Origin: Catonia carolina
Lineage: Eukaryota; Arthropoda; Insecta; Hemiptera; Achilidae
Assembly: GCA_035578175.1 (NCBI GenBank)
Contig: JAQMRL010000003.1
Span: forward strand, 60,248,672 to 60,312,671
DNA: 64,000 nucleotides
Reading direction: 5' to 3'
Shown here: positions 11,809-25,498 of the stretch, one piece after another
Numbering within the stretch: the first letter of the stretch is position 1
Layout of the letters: each line of letters opens with the position of its first letter
Notes under the pieces: model-generated
The model's database searches: none
Told to the model about the DNA's origin: nothing
Seen by the model: only the letters and a program-made list of their open reading frames with translations
Program-made: the position numbers and the translations under genes

Positions 11809-14800
11809 CTGTAAAATCCAACAAACATAAATTATATCTGAGAAAATTACAATATACATTTTTGTTAACACATTGGAGCCTAAGAGGAATCAGTTTTTTC
11901 ATTCAGGTCTCTGGCATAATTCCTCACAATTCCTATTTAAGATTTTTAGAGTTTGTGATATAAAGTTGTATAACTTTTTAAACGCCCTGTAGTATAAATT
12001 TTGATTAACAATTGTAATTTTTGTCACGTCACCTTGTATAATCATCAATTTCATGATCAAGAACAACCAATACATTATTCGGGATGGAGGTCCGATTCTT
12101 TTTCACTAGAGATCAGGGCTTTTTATAGAAAACCCCAGCACATCCTTTGAAAAGGGTATGTTTGCCCCAATAAGCTCTTAGTTTAACAGTAATAGCTTAA
12201 AGAAGGGATATTCTGCAGTGTAGTACAAAATCTAACAAAAACTTCCTTGTTCCTATTTAAGTTATTTTATAATATTTATATTTCAAATGGAAGAAAATGG
12301 TAACTTCAACAATTTAAAACCCAGCACTGTTTTGACATATTATTTTTATTAGCTCTCCATTTTGTTATCCTTTCAAAATTTTATGAGAAAGGAAGAACAA
12401 CTTGTGCTAATGAGGGTGAAAAAAAACATAAATAATTCCTTTAGACTTGGAATCTATGAGTCAAATTTTATGTAGAAAGCCAGCCATTGAATTTGGTGCC
12501 TGGGCTACAGTGCCATTTTGGGGTCTGAAAGCAAAATGCATGCTGGTGGTTTGAAAAACATAACAAATTACTATTAACTTTATTGAACAAGGAAGAATTA
12601 ATGACTGCCCCTCCCACAAGTTGATTAGGAATGATAAATTTTTATTGAAACAAAGCAAAACCAGCTAAGCCAATTTTTATATATGTGGTTGAGACAAAAG
12701 AAGACATCAGTACAATTAAAAGAATGATGGGAACAATTGAAATAAAAGTACTGAGAAATATTACGAGACACAGGATATTGTAAGATGGGTGAGATCAAGC
12801 CAAAGATTTTCAAGAAATCATGGAAATCAAAATGGATACAAAGCATCTGGAAAAGTGGGGTAAAACTCACAAATACTAAAAACCAAAAGATCTATCGGCA
12901 GGTCCTTAAAAACATAAAAAGATAACTGTCCCTCAATGTCACAAGAGATATAACATGACAGATTAAACAGAGCATAGTCTTTTCTTAAAAACATAGAAGG
13001 AAATAGAAAAAGAACAACAACAATTTACATACTTCATTAATAGCCTGTGGTATTTCTGAAACAGTACTATCACCCCAGACAAGACGGAAATTCAGTATAT
13101 TAAATGTACGTGTAATTACCCCGACGAGAACTGCGACTTTAACGATCCTGCGGACTGTCATTTACGCTAAAAACTCTTTTATTACATTCAGTTTCATTCC
13201 TAAAAATTTCAAAAAATTACTATTTATTTATAAAGAATTTGTAAATTAGAAGCACGTTTGAACCAAATTTTTCCGTTTTCATTTACGACCAGAATAAAAA
13301 TTGAAAATTAAAAAAAAATTTCTATTAAAAATATCAATTACGCACGAAAAAGTGTCACTAAATCACTAAAAAATACCAAAAAATATTTTAAGCTGTATAC
13401 ACAAATAAAGCAATTCATTGTAAAAATAACAACGTTTAGATATTGCAAATTGATAGACGCGTTCAAAAGACATCACACTTTTTGTTCAACAAAGTAACGT
13501 GCTGGTTAAAAAAAATCGCCTCAAAATAATGTCGTCTCTTTTTATTTTATATTTACTCCTCTTCTATAAAAGTTTCTATCTCTTTTCCGCATGCGGTTTT
13601 GTGTATTATCCTTTTCTAAACAGGATAGCATAAATCAATATATGTTATCATTTATTTTGACGCTAATTGTAAGGTTTAACCGAGGGATAGGCGAGACGGG
13701 TAGAGTTAACATTCTTTGTTCGGTTTTAGAGTCATAAAATTTAAAGCTAACTGTTGATGTAAATTTCAAACAAATACTTTTTTTGTTGAAAAGTTATGGT
13801 CAAAAACGCTCAAATTTTAGTACTGGCTCGTCAAAAAAAAATCTCTTTCTTTCACGCAACACCACGTCGTTAATTTTCATCGTTCAAATATGCAAGATAC
13901 ATCAAATAAAACAGGAGAAAAGTATCTATCCATTAAAACTAAACCCATTGAAAAATAATGAATAGTTCCGGAGAAAATTGAGTTTAAAGAAAGGTGATGA
14001 CGCATGCATGATTTCTGGCTTCCAGGCTAGCAAGGGTTAATCAGAAACACATAACATGATACAGATTAAATGAAACCATATTAAATAAATAAATCTGGTT
14101 ACGCATACTCACTTGCTATTGTTGCTCAATTTATTTAAAGCATCTCTGGATATGACATGGCCACAGACTAGTCTCATAGGTGGATTTAAATCAGAACTCT
14201 GTTGACGTAATATAGGACATGCAAATACAGAATGATACCTATTTTCTTGACCAAGATCAATTTCAATCTGTAAACAACAATAAAACATTATTACTCGTTC
14301 AAATAAGTTATTCAAAAATATATTTTACGAGGAAAAGAAATTACAAAAATTAGACGAGAATATTTAACTTCAGATTGGTAACTTAAAATTCCTTTTATTT
14401 TAAATACATCAAAGAAGAATAAATATTAATCATTTGATGAGAAAGATTTTCTTTAAATGTATAATTTGTCTAGAAAAGCATCCTATAACCCTAATTCTAA
14501 ATTAATTATCTCTGGTACTTATAAATCAAATACTATTTCTGTATAAAATGGTATTTAAATATTGCTGTCTTCGTAATCTGAGTCATCAAGTGAGATAATT
14601 TCACAGATTTGTTGATCCGATAATCACAATATTGTAAAGTCAAGGGTACGTTAAATAGAAAACTAAAGCACTTAATACAGAAATAAAATTTTTATACGTC
14701 TAATAGACTGTACAACTGTAATTCTAATGTAAAATAACTTGCAATTAGCCGTAGGAAGCAACAAAAAACACTGTCACCAGCATAAGTTAAAATATTGTAC

Positions 14801-17800
14801 ATAAACAACAAAATGTAAAAACAGTATTAAAAATATATTACTAATGACGTCATAAACAAACGGTAAAAAAAGATGTTAATATATTAGAATGCTGCTAGCA
14901 CATACCTAGCAGCATTTTGAATAAACCGAATGCTTCTCAACAGTGATAATACTTGACAAACTTTATGGATATGTTGATAACGTTATAAAATGTTTATGCT
15001 TGGAGTGGCAACAAGGATGCTGATGTTCTATAATGTCAAAGCTCATCAAAGGGTTAAACTTGATCTTTGGAATATTTGGGTAAATTTTCCGAAACTTATT
15101 TAAAATAAAATGTATATTACATTTTAACTTTCCCTTCAAAAGTTCTTCAACTCACGTGACACAAAATCTTGGTTTTATCTACAATAACTCATAAATTGAT
15201 CATGAACTAGCTTTGTTAATACTTCCACCACATTTACTCAAGTATTTTGCTTTTATCTCAAATCATATTTTCATTCCCCAGAATTTATATTTAGTTAAGA
15301 ACACAACCACATGCTTTTAGACCAAAGGCTAAAAACATAAGAATTTTTACTGTCAGCAAAAATTTATTTAAAACTAATTAATGTAATCCTTAAAAGTTAC
15401 TAAAATAAAAGTCCCCATAATTTTATTCAGGTTCTTTTTTAAAACTTACTGGAAGTTCTTCTTTGCCATTCCAAATTCCAGTAACCTGTCGTTGTTGCAT
15501 AACTTGTTTAATATTTAATAAAGCAGGTAACGCAGTACATCCAGCATTTATACTGCAAAAAAAAAATTAACAAATTTTATTTTCTTAACGTATAACTGTT
15601 ACACTCATTAATACTAATGCAGAAAGTAAAGGGTGATAGACAAAAATGTGGGATAAAAGAATGCCTCATTTGACTGAAGAATGAACTCAGAGCCTCTGGC
15701 ATAGAAGCTAGTTGCACTGACCACACACCAACGAGCAGACCTTCTTGTTAAATTAGTAGAAACAAGACAATAAATCAGTAAAGCAAGAATGTTAATACAT
15801 TAGACTAGATTAAAAACTCTTTATCTCAATATATTTATTATTCATTTCTGCTTTTATTAAACCATAAGTTTTAATCCAAGCAAAATACACCAAAAGATTC
15901 ATTCAATTGAAAGCTAAAAAATCCCTTTTATGAGATGAAGCATCTCATACCTGGTGGCAATTTTTAAAAAGGCTTACCTTTGATTTATGGCAAAAACCAT
16001 TAGCGATTTCTGTATCTACTCTTTCAGAGGAATCGATTGACGCTATTTTTGTTACAAATTTTCAACTTTCATTTCTTTACTTTCTGCTTTGGGCCACTTC
16101 TGGTTGAAATCGGAACTTCAAATCGTTCGAAAACGAACTTCAAAGGTTCGAAATCGGAATTGGAAGTTAAAATATAAGTATTATTAATATGTTGTTGTTT
16201 AGGTTATAAGCCAAAAGGCTGGTTTCAACCACTAGAGGCTTTATTAAGTAAAATGAGGAGAGAGGTGATTTACCATGCCTTCCTCACTATATGAAAAAGT
16301 ATGCTTTTCAGCATGCCGGGCCCTCCAAAAAGCATCTACTTTTCACCCTGAAATGACACATTTACCACAGAATCTGGCTGTATAATGAAATTCATTACTC
16401 TCAGAGGAGATAACTGTGACTAGTGTATTTTACACCTCTACCTTTTCTGTTCTTAAAATGCTTCAGTCCTATATATATAATTGGCTGATCATGTGATAAG
16501 AAAAAGAACTATTTTTTTGTAGCCCTGAAACTAGTAGATCGAGAGTAAATAATTTAGCACTCCACCTGCCTGTTATGGGCAATATAATAATAGTATTATT
16601 AATATAATGAGTTTTAATGAACTTAAAATATTCACCTTTTTGCACTGCTTTCCTTTTCTTTTTCCTTTAACTTATAAGCACTTTTATCGCAGAGTTAGTA
16701 AAAGAAAAGAAAGTTAAAGCACTTTTGCACTTAGTGCTTGTAAGTTAAAGAAAAAAGGAACGGAAAGCAGTGAAAAAGGTGAATATTAAAATTTTTTTAA
16801 AACTCATTACATTAATATGGATTCTGCTGCTATTATGCTAACTGATCACTTAAATAATTATAATTAGTATTACGTACGGCAGGTGAACAAATTTTCTCAT
16901 TTACTTTCCTAAACAAGTCATTATTCACAACAGAAGGCTGTTGTGAACATAATTCCATCCTTTACTGAACTGCCTGGCACTTTTTTTGCACTATTCATTC
17001 ATTACTGATAGCATTTTCACCATAAATCTCTATTTCTGCTGATAAATTTTCATTTGCTCAACTTTCCTTGCAGAAACCTTGCAAAAACCAGATAATATAA
17101 CAAACTTCACAGTCGGTGGGTTCATAAATTATTTTAAACATAGTAAACGATCACAGGAAACAGAAAACACAAGATAAATTAGTTGTAATGGCGTCAGTGA
17201 AGAATCAATGAACCAGAAAAACTAATGTGTATATGCAGAGCAACGACAGTAGCACTGTGAAGTCAGAACAAAACAGTAGTACCCTACTTACAATAAACAA
17301 TTTTACTTACCAAACACTGAGAGGACTATCCACACTAAGGCCTAAAAGGCAACATGCATCTCTAGTGAACGTTTCATATATTTCAGACCAAAGGCAAGGT
17401 TCAAGTAAATGAGCGTACGGTGAGGAAGAAATTCCATGTGGTAAATACAAAAATGTACCCATCAAATTTTGTATCTCTGTAAAAGAAAAAGAAAATTATA
17501 CAATACTTCTATTGGAAAAAATTTTAGTATTTTTACAATTCCTTATTGTAAAAATACTAAAATATACAAATGTATCGGCTTCAGGATGAATTATAAAGAT
17601 TTATTAATAAATAATAAAAGATAAGAGAAAAGGTTTGTAATGGTGAAAAAATGGTTTTATTTCATCAATTAATGTTTTTTTTTATTTATTTATTTAACAT
17701 CGCATCAACTGCAAGGTCCTTAGCGATGACGTTGGGGTGCAACTGTGTACAAAGGAGGATAAAATGATTTTTTCTAACATATGAAAATATGCCGTACCTG

Positions 17801-20800
17801 AGTGGGATTCGAACCCGGGACCGCATGATGAGAGGCGAGCATGTTATCAACTATGCCAATGCGACCGGCATTGATTAATATAATCAATTAATCTTGTTAA
17901 TAATAAATAGTAGTGATTTTAAATTTTGAAAAAGTATTTATTGCTTTAAATATTATTGTAATTTATATTGTGCTCACCAAAATATTTAATTAACTATCTT
18001 TTACAATATTTTATTCTTTCTCGTTGATAAAACAAGATGGAGATTATTCTGATTGCAGCACTAAATAAACCAACAGTACGGTCTCTTCCAACCGACTTCA
18101 CCCACAGCTGTTTTAAAAATTTTTATCATGATATTATTTTTTTTACAACAATTCAAAATATAAAATTATTTTATAAATAGCTTTATACTTATAAATAAAA
18201 TTAAATAAATTGTTTTAATTTGAACTTAAAGTATTGCGTTTTGACTATGAGTTAATTTGAAAAAATTTCTATTTTGTTAAATATTATTTTATAATCAGAT
18301 GTAGCAGAATATTGACTGCTACTGGTTCATAAAACAATTTATACAAGTAACTAAAGAGATATCTTCTGGAAAAATTTTAATAATTAATTAGTTTCAATTT
18401 ATGTGGTTTATATATTCTGATGATGGTGGATCCACTGAAACATATTAATATAAATATAAGAATACAAATAAATAAAATTGCAGCAGCATTAAGAGTACAG
18501 TTTGCTGTCATTACAGAAATTGAAGTGTTTAACTTTCAATCTTCTAAACACAAATTTTAATATAAAAAGTCATTAAAATAAAGAAATAAAATTTTGTTAA
18601 CTTTCACTTAGCTACAAGTCACTGTTTCATTTTCACACATATGCCTAATGTATACTTTTTTTTGGATTTTCATTTCTATACGCCACCTCAACAGACTACC
18701 TAACACAAGATTCACAAAACAGCTCCAACAACTGACTCAAGAACAAGACCAAAAAAAAAAAAATTGCTCCAGGAAATAAAGTCCTGACGTAAAAGAGTTG
18801 AACATAATTGAAGAAACAAGAAGAAAAACACATCATATATAATCATGTGAGGATTTACAGCCCCAGTTGTATCTTGCTTCTTAAGTACCACCTCTCTTTA
18901 TCTCACCAGTCACCATGGGAAAGCCGACGCAAAGACTTTGCCTGAAAAACTTATCTTATAAGAAAATAAACCAACCCAACTCTCTTCCAAAAAGAAACAA
19001 CCTAAAATCATCACATCTTCAAAAAATGAAGGCCACCATATCAAAAAATGTGAAATGGATATGGGAGCAAAAGAAGCATCAAGAACTCGATAACTCAAAG
19101 ACCTAATGAACATGTAATGACTTAATTGCTCCTATTGGAGAAAAAACAAAATAAAACTAAATCAGATAACCTTACCTTTTTCATGTCGTTGAACAAATTG
19201 ACTTAAATGGATTCTAGCATAATTAATAGCTTCAGTTTGGCAGGCAGATCCTTTTTGAATTAATCCAATGAACTGAAGCTGATGAAGCTTAAATTCCAAT
19301 GAAGAATTCTAAAAGAAAAGAAGAAAAAGAAATATTAATTATAGGTTTAAACAGATTTGTATTGTGTCAGTAAAACTTCCTACTAACACGTAAAACAGAA
19401 GTAAAACGGGTAAAACAGAAGATTACCTGTGCTTCAAGAGTCTCTCTATGTACACGAGCCCATTCCAAAGCAGGTCCTAAATCTCTACGTTTTAAACAGT
19501 CTAAAATTCTATTTAATTCAGTAAATGGTTCTTTACCACCTTCTTCAGTCTTTAAACCTGCCTCCTAAAACAACAACAACAATAATAACAATAATAATAA
19601 AAACAATTATTTACAAAACAGTGTAAATAAGCAGATAAATAGGTAACACTTACTTACCCACCTTCTTGGCATACAGGTAGCGTGTACTAAGGAACAAGCA
19701 GAGCAGAGAATTGCTGATTCCATTTCTGCCGGGGAGAAAAAAATTTAACGAGTTCAAACCAATCAAAAACATTATGTAACCAACTGTTATTAGTAAAGAT
19801 CAAGCAGTTAATGAAATTTGATATAAATACACTAAAATACAGTTTCTTATTTATTTTTAAAAAGAAATAACTTGTTATACGTTGCAATCTGTTTAATTCA
19901 AGAACAATAACCAACCTCTTGATCCAATAAGATGAGGATGATATAATAATATGACGTGCAAATGAGGTGTAGTCTTGTACAGACACAGTATAGTATTTAA
20001 ATCCATGTAAAAGTAACTATCTTCACTACCGTTTTAACCACGGAACCTTCATTTCCATAAATCAGTTGTGAAACAGCTGATTCCCGGCTGTTTAACTGCT
20101 TAGCTGATTATTATGTTGAATAAAGCTAGCAATATTTTCTTTACAATTATGTATTTAACAAAACTTGGTTAGTAAATTGTAGACAATAAAAATTGTTGCT
20201 TTATTCAAAACCAGTTTTTCACATTAAAAAACAATTTATGTGCATTATAAATTTACTAATATCAAGTCAGGACAAAGATTACTAGATGGGAGTAATTCTG
20301 AAGCAGGTCAATCATTTTATCTATTAGGGATCTGAAATTTCAAATGAAGACGATAATGATGCACCACAAAAGGTACAGCGATTTAATGGGATTTGTGGTA
20401 CAATATGTTGGCATTTGAAAGGAAAAGAACAAAATGATACGTTGATTAAATTTTATAAGATAGTGGTAGTCCTAACATCGACAAATGGCACTGAGGCGTG
20501 GGTGTGAAAGAAAAAGGCTGAGAATTCTATCCAGTCTGGAGGTGCACTTTTTGAGAAGCTTGTAACAGCTTGAGAAACATACTTATAACACCCTGCATCT
20601 TTTGTAATTTACTTTACATATTCTAATCTTTACCTCCTTCTACCATTCACTACCTCAATATTACCCTCCATTATTGATAGAGCAATACCTGGATGTCTTA
20701 AGATATGCCTTACTAGCCTATTTCTTCTTCTGGTAAGATGTTTCCACATACTTCTTTTTTCATCCATTCATCTAAAAACCTCTAAATTACTTATTTTGTT

Positions 20801-23800
20801 CACCCACCTACTCTTTACCATTTTTCTATAACACCACACTTCAAAAACTGCTATCCTCTTCCTTTCTACAGCCCCCATCACCCACGTTTCGCTCCCGTAA
20901 AACGCTACACTCCAAACATAGTGTTTTACGAAATGTTTCCTAATCTGTAAGTCAATGTTTGTAGTCAGTTAGCTGTTTTTCATTTCAAAGGCTTTTGCGG
21001 ACCATTTTGAGTACCACTGGAAATGTACAGAATCTTTTAAAAATACCTCCCCATCGAATTCCTAGACTGATCAAAGGTTAAAGACCAATCACAAGGTTTG
21101 ATCTGGGGCAACCCATGGCTAGTGGATGACAAAAGGTCCTGGCATCCTGGGACAAGGTCCTTGAATGAAACAAGAAGAAATTTACTGAAAAGTATATTGT
21201 AAGAGAAACATATAAGATTTTGAACAATTGCTAGTACACAAATATAAAATAAAACTCATTATTTCAGCCCAAAAATTCAGTAAAATGCTTTCTCATATAT
21301 AGTTAATTTTTGTAATGATTTCTTTCACTAGATGATGTAAACAAACCAGGTGTACTAATAAGATGGTAAATGAGTATGATTGAAGTGTACCAATACATTG
21401 ATGTATAGAAAAATCAATACAATCATTGAATCACTGTAAAAAGTAATGCTAGCATTGGGGTCTTAGTAAACTGAACATAATAGAAAAGACAGCAATCACA
21501 AATCAAATGACGAAACACATTTAGAAAAATGTTGATGCTCACATGCTATCTGCCACACTAAACTAACAAGCCCATATTACACACATGCATAGCCTTGAAA
21601 CTGTCTTCCGTCATCTGACTGTTGATGCAACATATTCTACAGGTGTTTTAATTTTCATGTAATATTTTGTGTACTCTGATGATGGTGGATCTACCAAAAA
21701 ACATGTAAGCAGGTCATCAGGATCAACGCAACTGAAATGTATAGTGAATTGATAATATTTATCCAATAGAATTTAAACAATACTTACCTTGGCGAGTTCA
21801 TCTGCGATATCCAACATTCCTTGTCTATAAAAATGTTGGCATATAACTTGATTTAATAGGGTAGTTTTTTCTGGACCTGAGAACACTTCTTCTCTGCTAG
21901 TTGATGCAAAATCAGTCACAAAATTCTAAAAACAAAGACACATACGATGATAATTTTACAAAAAGAATAACAGATAAGCAAGCTTAACAAGAAAATTTTT
22001 GTTTTCTACATGTATAAATATCCATAAAAACAATAAAACTTTAAAAAGGAAAAGCTGAAGATTTCCAGATTTTTCAAAACTGTATAATTTCATTCAAAAT
22101 AAAGATATTTTTGCAAATCCGCACCAAGTAAGTCTTCATGGAAGCCAAAGTGATTTAAGTATATAATAGGTGCAGTAAATCTTCTGCTCTGTGGGAGATT
22201 TAAGCGATAAAAATACTTCCTCATCGAAATTGTTTTTCCCCTTTATTTCATATCACTTAATTATAAATTCTTGCATACTGATTTAGTTGTTTCCTAGGTG
22301 TAACTAACGAATGGTGCGAGTAACGCACGATTTTAATGATTATTGTGGTTCAAGTAAATATTCAGTTCTTTCTATTTGTTATACTTTCCATACTGATTAT
22401 TTTGAGAAGCTGTGATTTTATGAATACAACTAAATACTTAAATAAAACTAAATAAATAGTTTTAAAACCTAATCCTGTCTCATTATAGTTTTTTTTTAAA
22501 TATCTTTATTTATTTACTTTCTATAAACATAAATAAAAATTACATGAACATTAACTAACAAAAGGTGGTTGTAGGAGAACTGGCAGGAAAAATGATCAAG
22601 GAAAGGGATTTATAAAACTAGACTTTTTGTACACCCGATTGATAAACTAGCGAAGCAGCAACGATGATCGAGCAGAGTTGCAATTCAAATCTCAGGTTAC
22701 CAACTTTGCTTAATGTATAAATTGGGTAGTGACAAATCTGAAAGCCCTGCTTTGGCAGGAAAGCTTGCATTAATGTAATTCCGGCTATACTTTACAAAAG
22801 ACACTGTACAAATTGTACATCACTGAAAATTTCAAGCTCGCAATTCTGTGAATTTAGTTACAGTGTAATACCATTTTACATGAAATATTTGGTATTAAAA
22901 GGGAATTATCCCACATATGATTAATCTATATGCACAATAATTTTAGTGAAAAATGTTCTATTAAAATTACTATGACATCCAGTTATTATACTTTGCATTG
23001 TCACTGCCTTATTGTAATTTAGTTAAATTATTGGTATTATCAATAACAATACAAATTTTAATTAATAAATAGTTAGAAATTACGATATGAAATAACCTGA
23101 TAAAGTTTATTGCTATTCACTCAATCGGACAACTCCTCAACGGTCTTGCAACTGAAGAAAAGTTGAGAAACTGTTCATTTACATAAACATTAGTAAATTC
23201 CATTCCACATTAATAAAAATTAATATTCAAATACCCCGTTATTATAGTTATGATTTGTTAACAACACGTAATTAATTGTTGGTGAAATGGTAGCAAGTTT
23301 TATTTTCATTAAAACCAGCAATGTTGAGCTACACATAACTTTTGAATGTAAAACCTTCAAATAAATGTTTGTCTTAATAGTGACAATGTTTATTCTCAAA
23401 TGTTTATCTTAATCAACAAACTAGCAGTATTTGCATCCGTTTTTCTTTCAATTCAAAAGAGTGAGTGGTCACCGCGTCAAAAATATTAAAGTACATGAAT
23501 CGGTGACCGGAATTGAAATGGCTTCGTATTCTGTGGCTGTCCACAGCGAGAACATTTTAATGTTATATTATTTATTTATGATTGAACTTGGTACTTCCAA
23601 AATTCTAAAAGGAATACAATTTTATTTCTCTTATCACCATCTGGGTCAAATGTTATCTCATTCAACCCCATAATTACAAAGAACTGAAACACTTTATTAT
23701 TAGTACGCCTACATGTCATTTAATATACTGTTGTTTGTCACGCCAAATAAACCAAGTGACTAACAGCACTATCTTAAATGAGGCATTAACAGTGATACGT

Positions 23801-24533
23801 CAGAATGTCATGACATTCTAGATTCCTGAGACTATCTTGTTAACTGATACAACTATAAAAGCCGCATTTTCTTTTTTTTTATTTATGTCTATCTGTTTCG
23901 CATACTATTCGCAACTCTAGTACGAATGGGGTGATGAACGGCGATAGTTAAAAATGAGTGTTGAAATAAATGAAACCACAGCCCCCCAAGAATTTCAGCA
24001 AGCATGGCCCTATCTTGTACAGCATAAAAAATGTAGTAAATAAGGAATACTACTATTCCGATTGACCGATTTAGATGAAAATGTTCGTGTTGGGTGTTCT
24101 AGTAGTATCTAACTTAAGTTCCAAGTTCCAACTTTGTACGATATACTGCTCTTGATATCTTCTGTTCATACACAGACAAATCACCAAAAACATGTTTTAT
24201 GGATTTGGGGCATGAAAATGTCTATTTCTGGTGAATACTTGACATGAAAACAATACTTTGCCTCCCTATATATTCATATAGGGCAAGAGAAAGTAACAAA
24301 AGGCTAAAGAAGGATAAAAAAAAGCAACGAAATAGACAAAACATTGCCGTGAGAAAAATCATTTAACATAGACCAAAATCCCACAGGTTGGTTTAGATTT
24401 TTACTTTATCTTGCCTATATGAATATATAGGAAGGAAAGTATTGTTTTCATGTCGATTTTTCGAAATAGAGTTTTCACCGGATCTATACGTTTTCAGACC
24501 CCCTGAACCCAAAAAACATGTTTTTAGCGATTG

Positions 24534-24572
<39 letters not shown>

Positions 24573-25465
24573 CGTGTGTGTTTGTGGGAGCACCCAAACG
24601 AGGAGATTTACGAGTTAACACAGTACCATACGAGGAGGCAAAACAGAACGAGGAGACCTCGTTTTGTACACCCTGTTTTTTTATGTTAGTTAGACGTAAG
24701 TCGTCATGATTCGTAAAGATTTTGCATTTTTTTTAATTCTCCTCGTTTTGTATTTTTCTACTTTTTTTTGGTTCACAGTAAAATCCACCAGGGCTGCGCT
24801 GAATTTCATTTGAACACACTTATATTACACACGCGTAAAAACAACCCAAAGTGAGGTCCCTTTAAATATCTCCTCGGTTTAGCTTCTCTCAACGACTACC
24901 ACTTAAAAATGTTTACGTTCGACTCCCTCTCCTTTTTTACATTGTTGCCAATGTAGTCTATACGTTATGAAGGTCACCTTACATTTTAATCGTAACTTCG
25001 CTTCCAGTCATTTGTTTTCTTAATTTAAAGTCCACTGTAATCATCAACTCGGGGCAATGAATCTTCGTATTCGGAACCAAACTTGCCTATTTTCCTCCTG
25101 CGCATACTATCAGAAACCCCTTTAGATCTTATAATATGTTAAATTCCGTTATTCTGACTTGACCGTTTATACGATCTCTTAAGTAATACAGAATTTATTA
25201 ATTAAATGAAAGTGAAATTATAAAAGAAGTAGAGGCATACGGTGTTTTTTTAAATTGCATGATAATTATGGTAAAAATTGAAACTAAATTCTTCACGAAA
25301 GAAAATTATAGTAATCCTAAAAATTAATACATCTAAACAAATAGAAAAATTAGGGCTTACAAAAATTAACCCCGTAACAGTGATAAAAATTAAGTACCTA
25401 AAAAATGTTATCAAAATAATGAAAGTTTTACAGAGAATTACATTTGTAAATTTATTGACAATATT

Positions 25466-25498
<33 letters not shown>

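Noticed and set aside
15972..16050. Minus-strand exon-like stretch ([21 protein letters not shown] region) ending at gtaagc
   Set aside because: It lies within RMND5 intron 6, is not in RMND5 proteins and would add residues absent from the family. Probably transposon debris.
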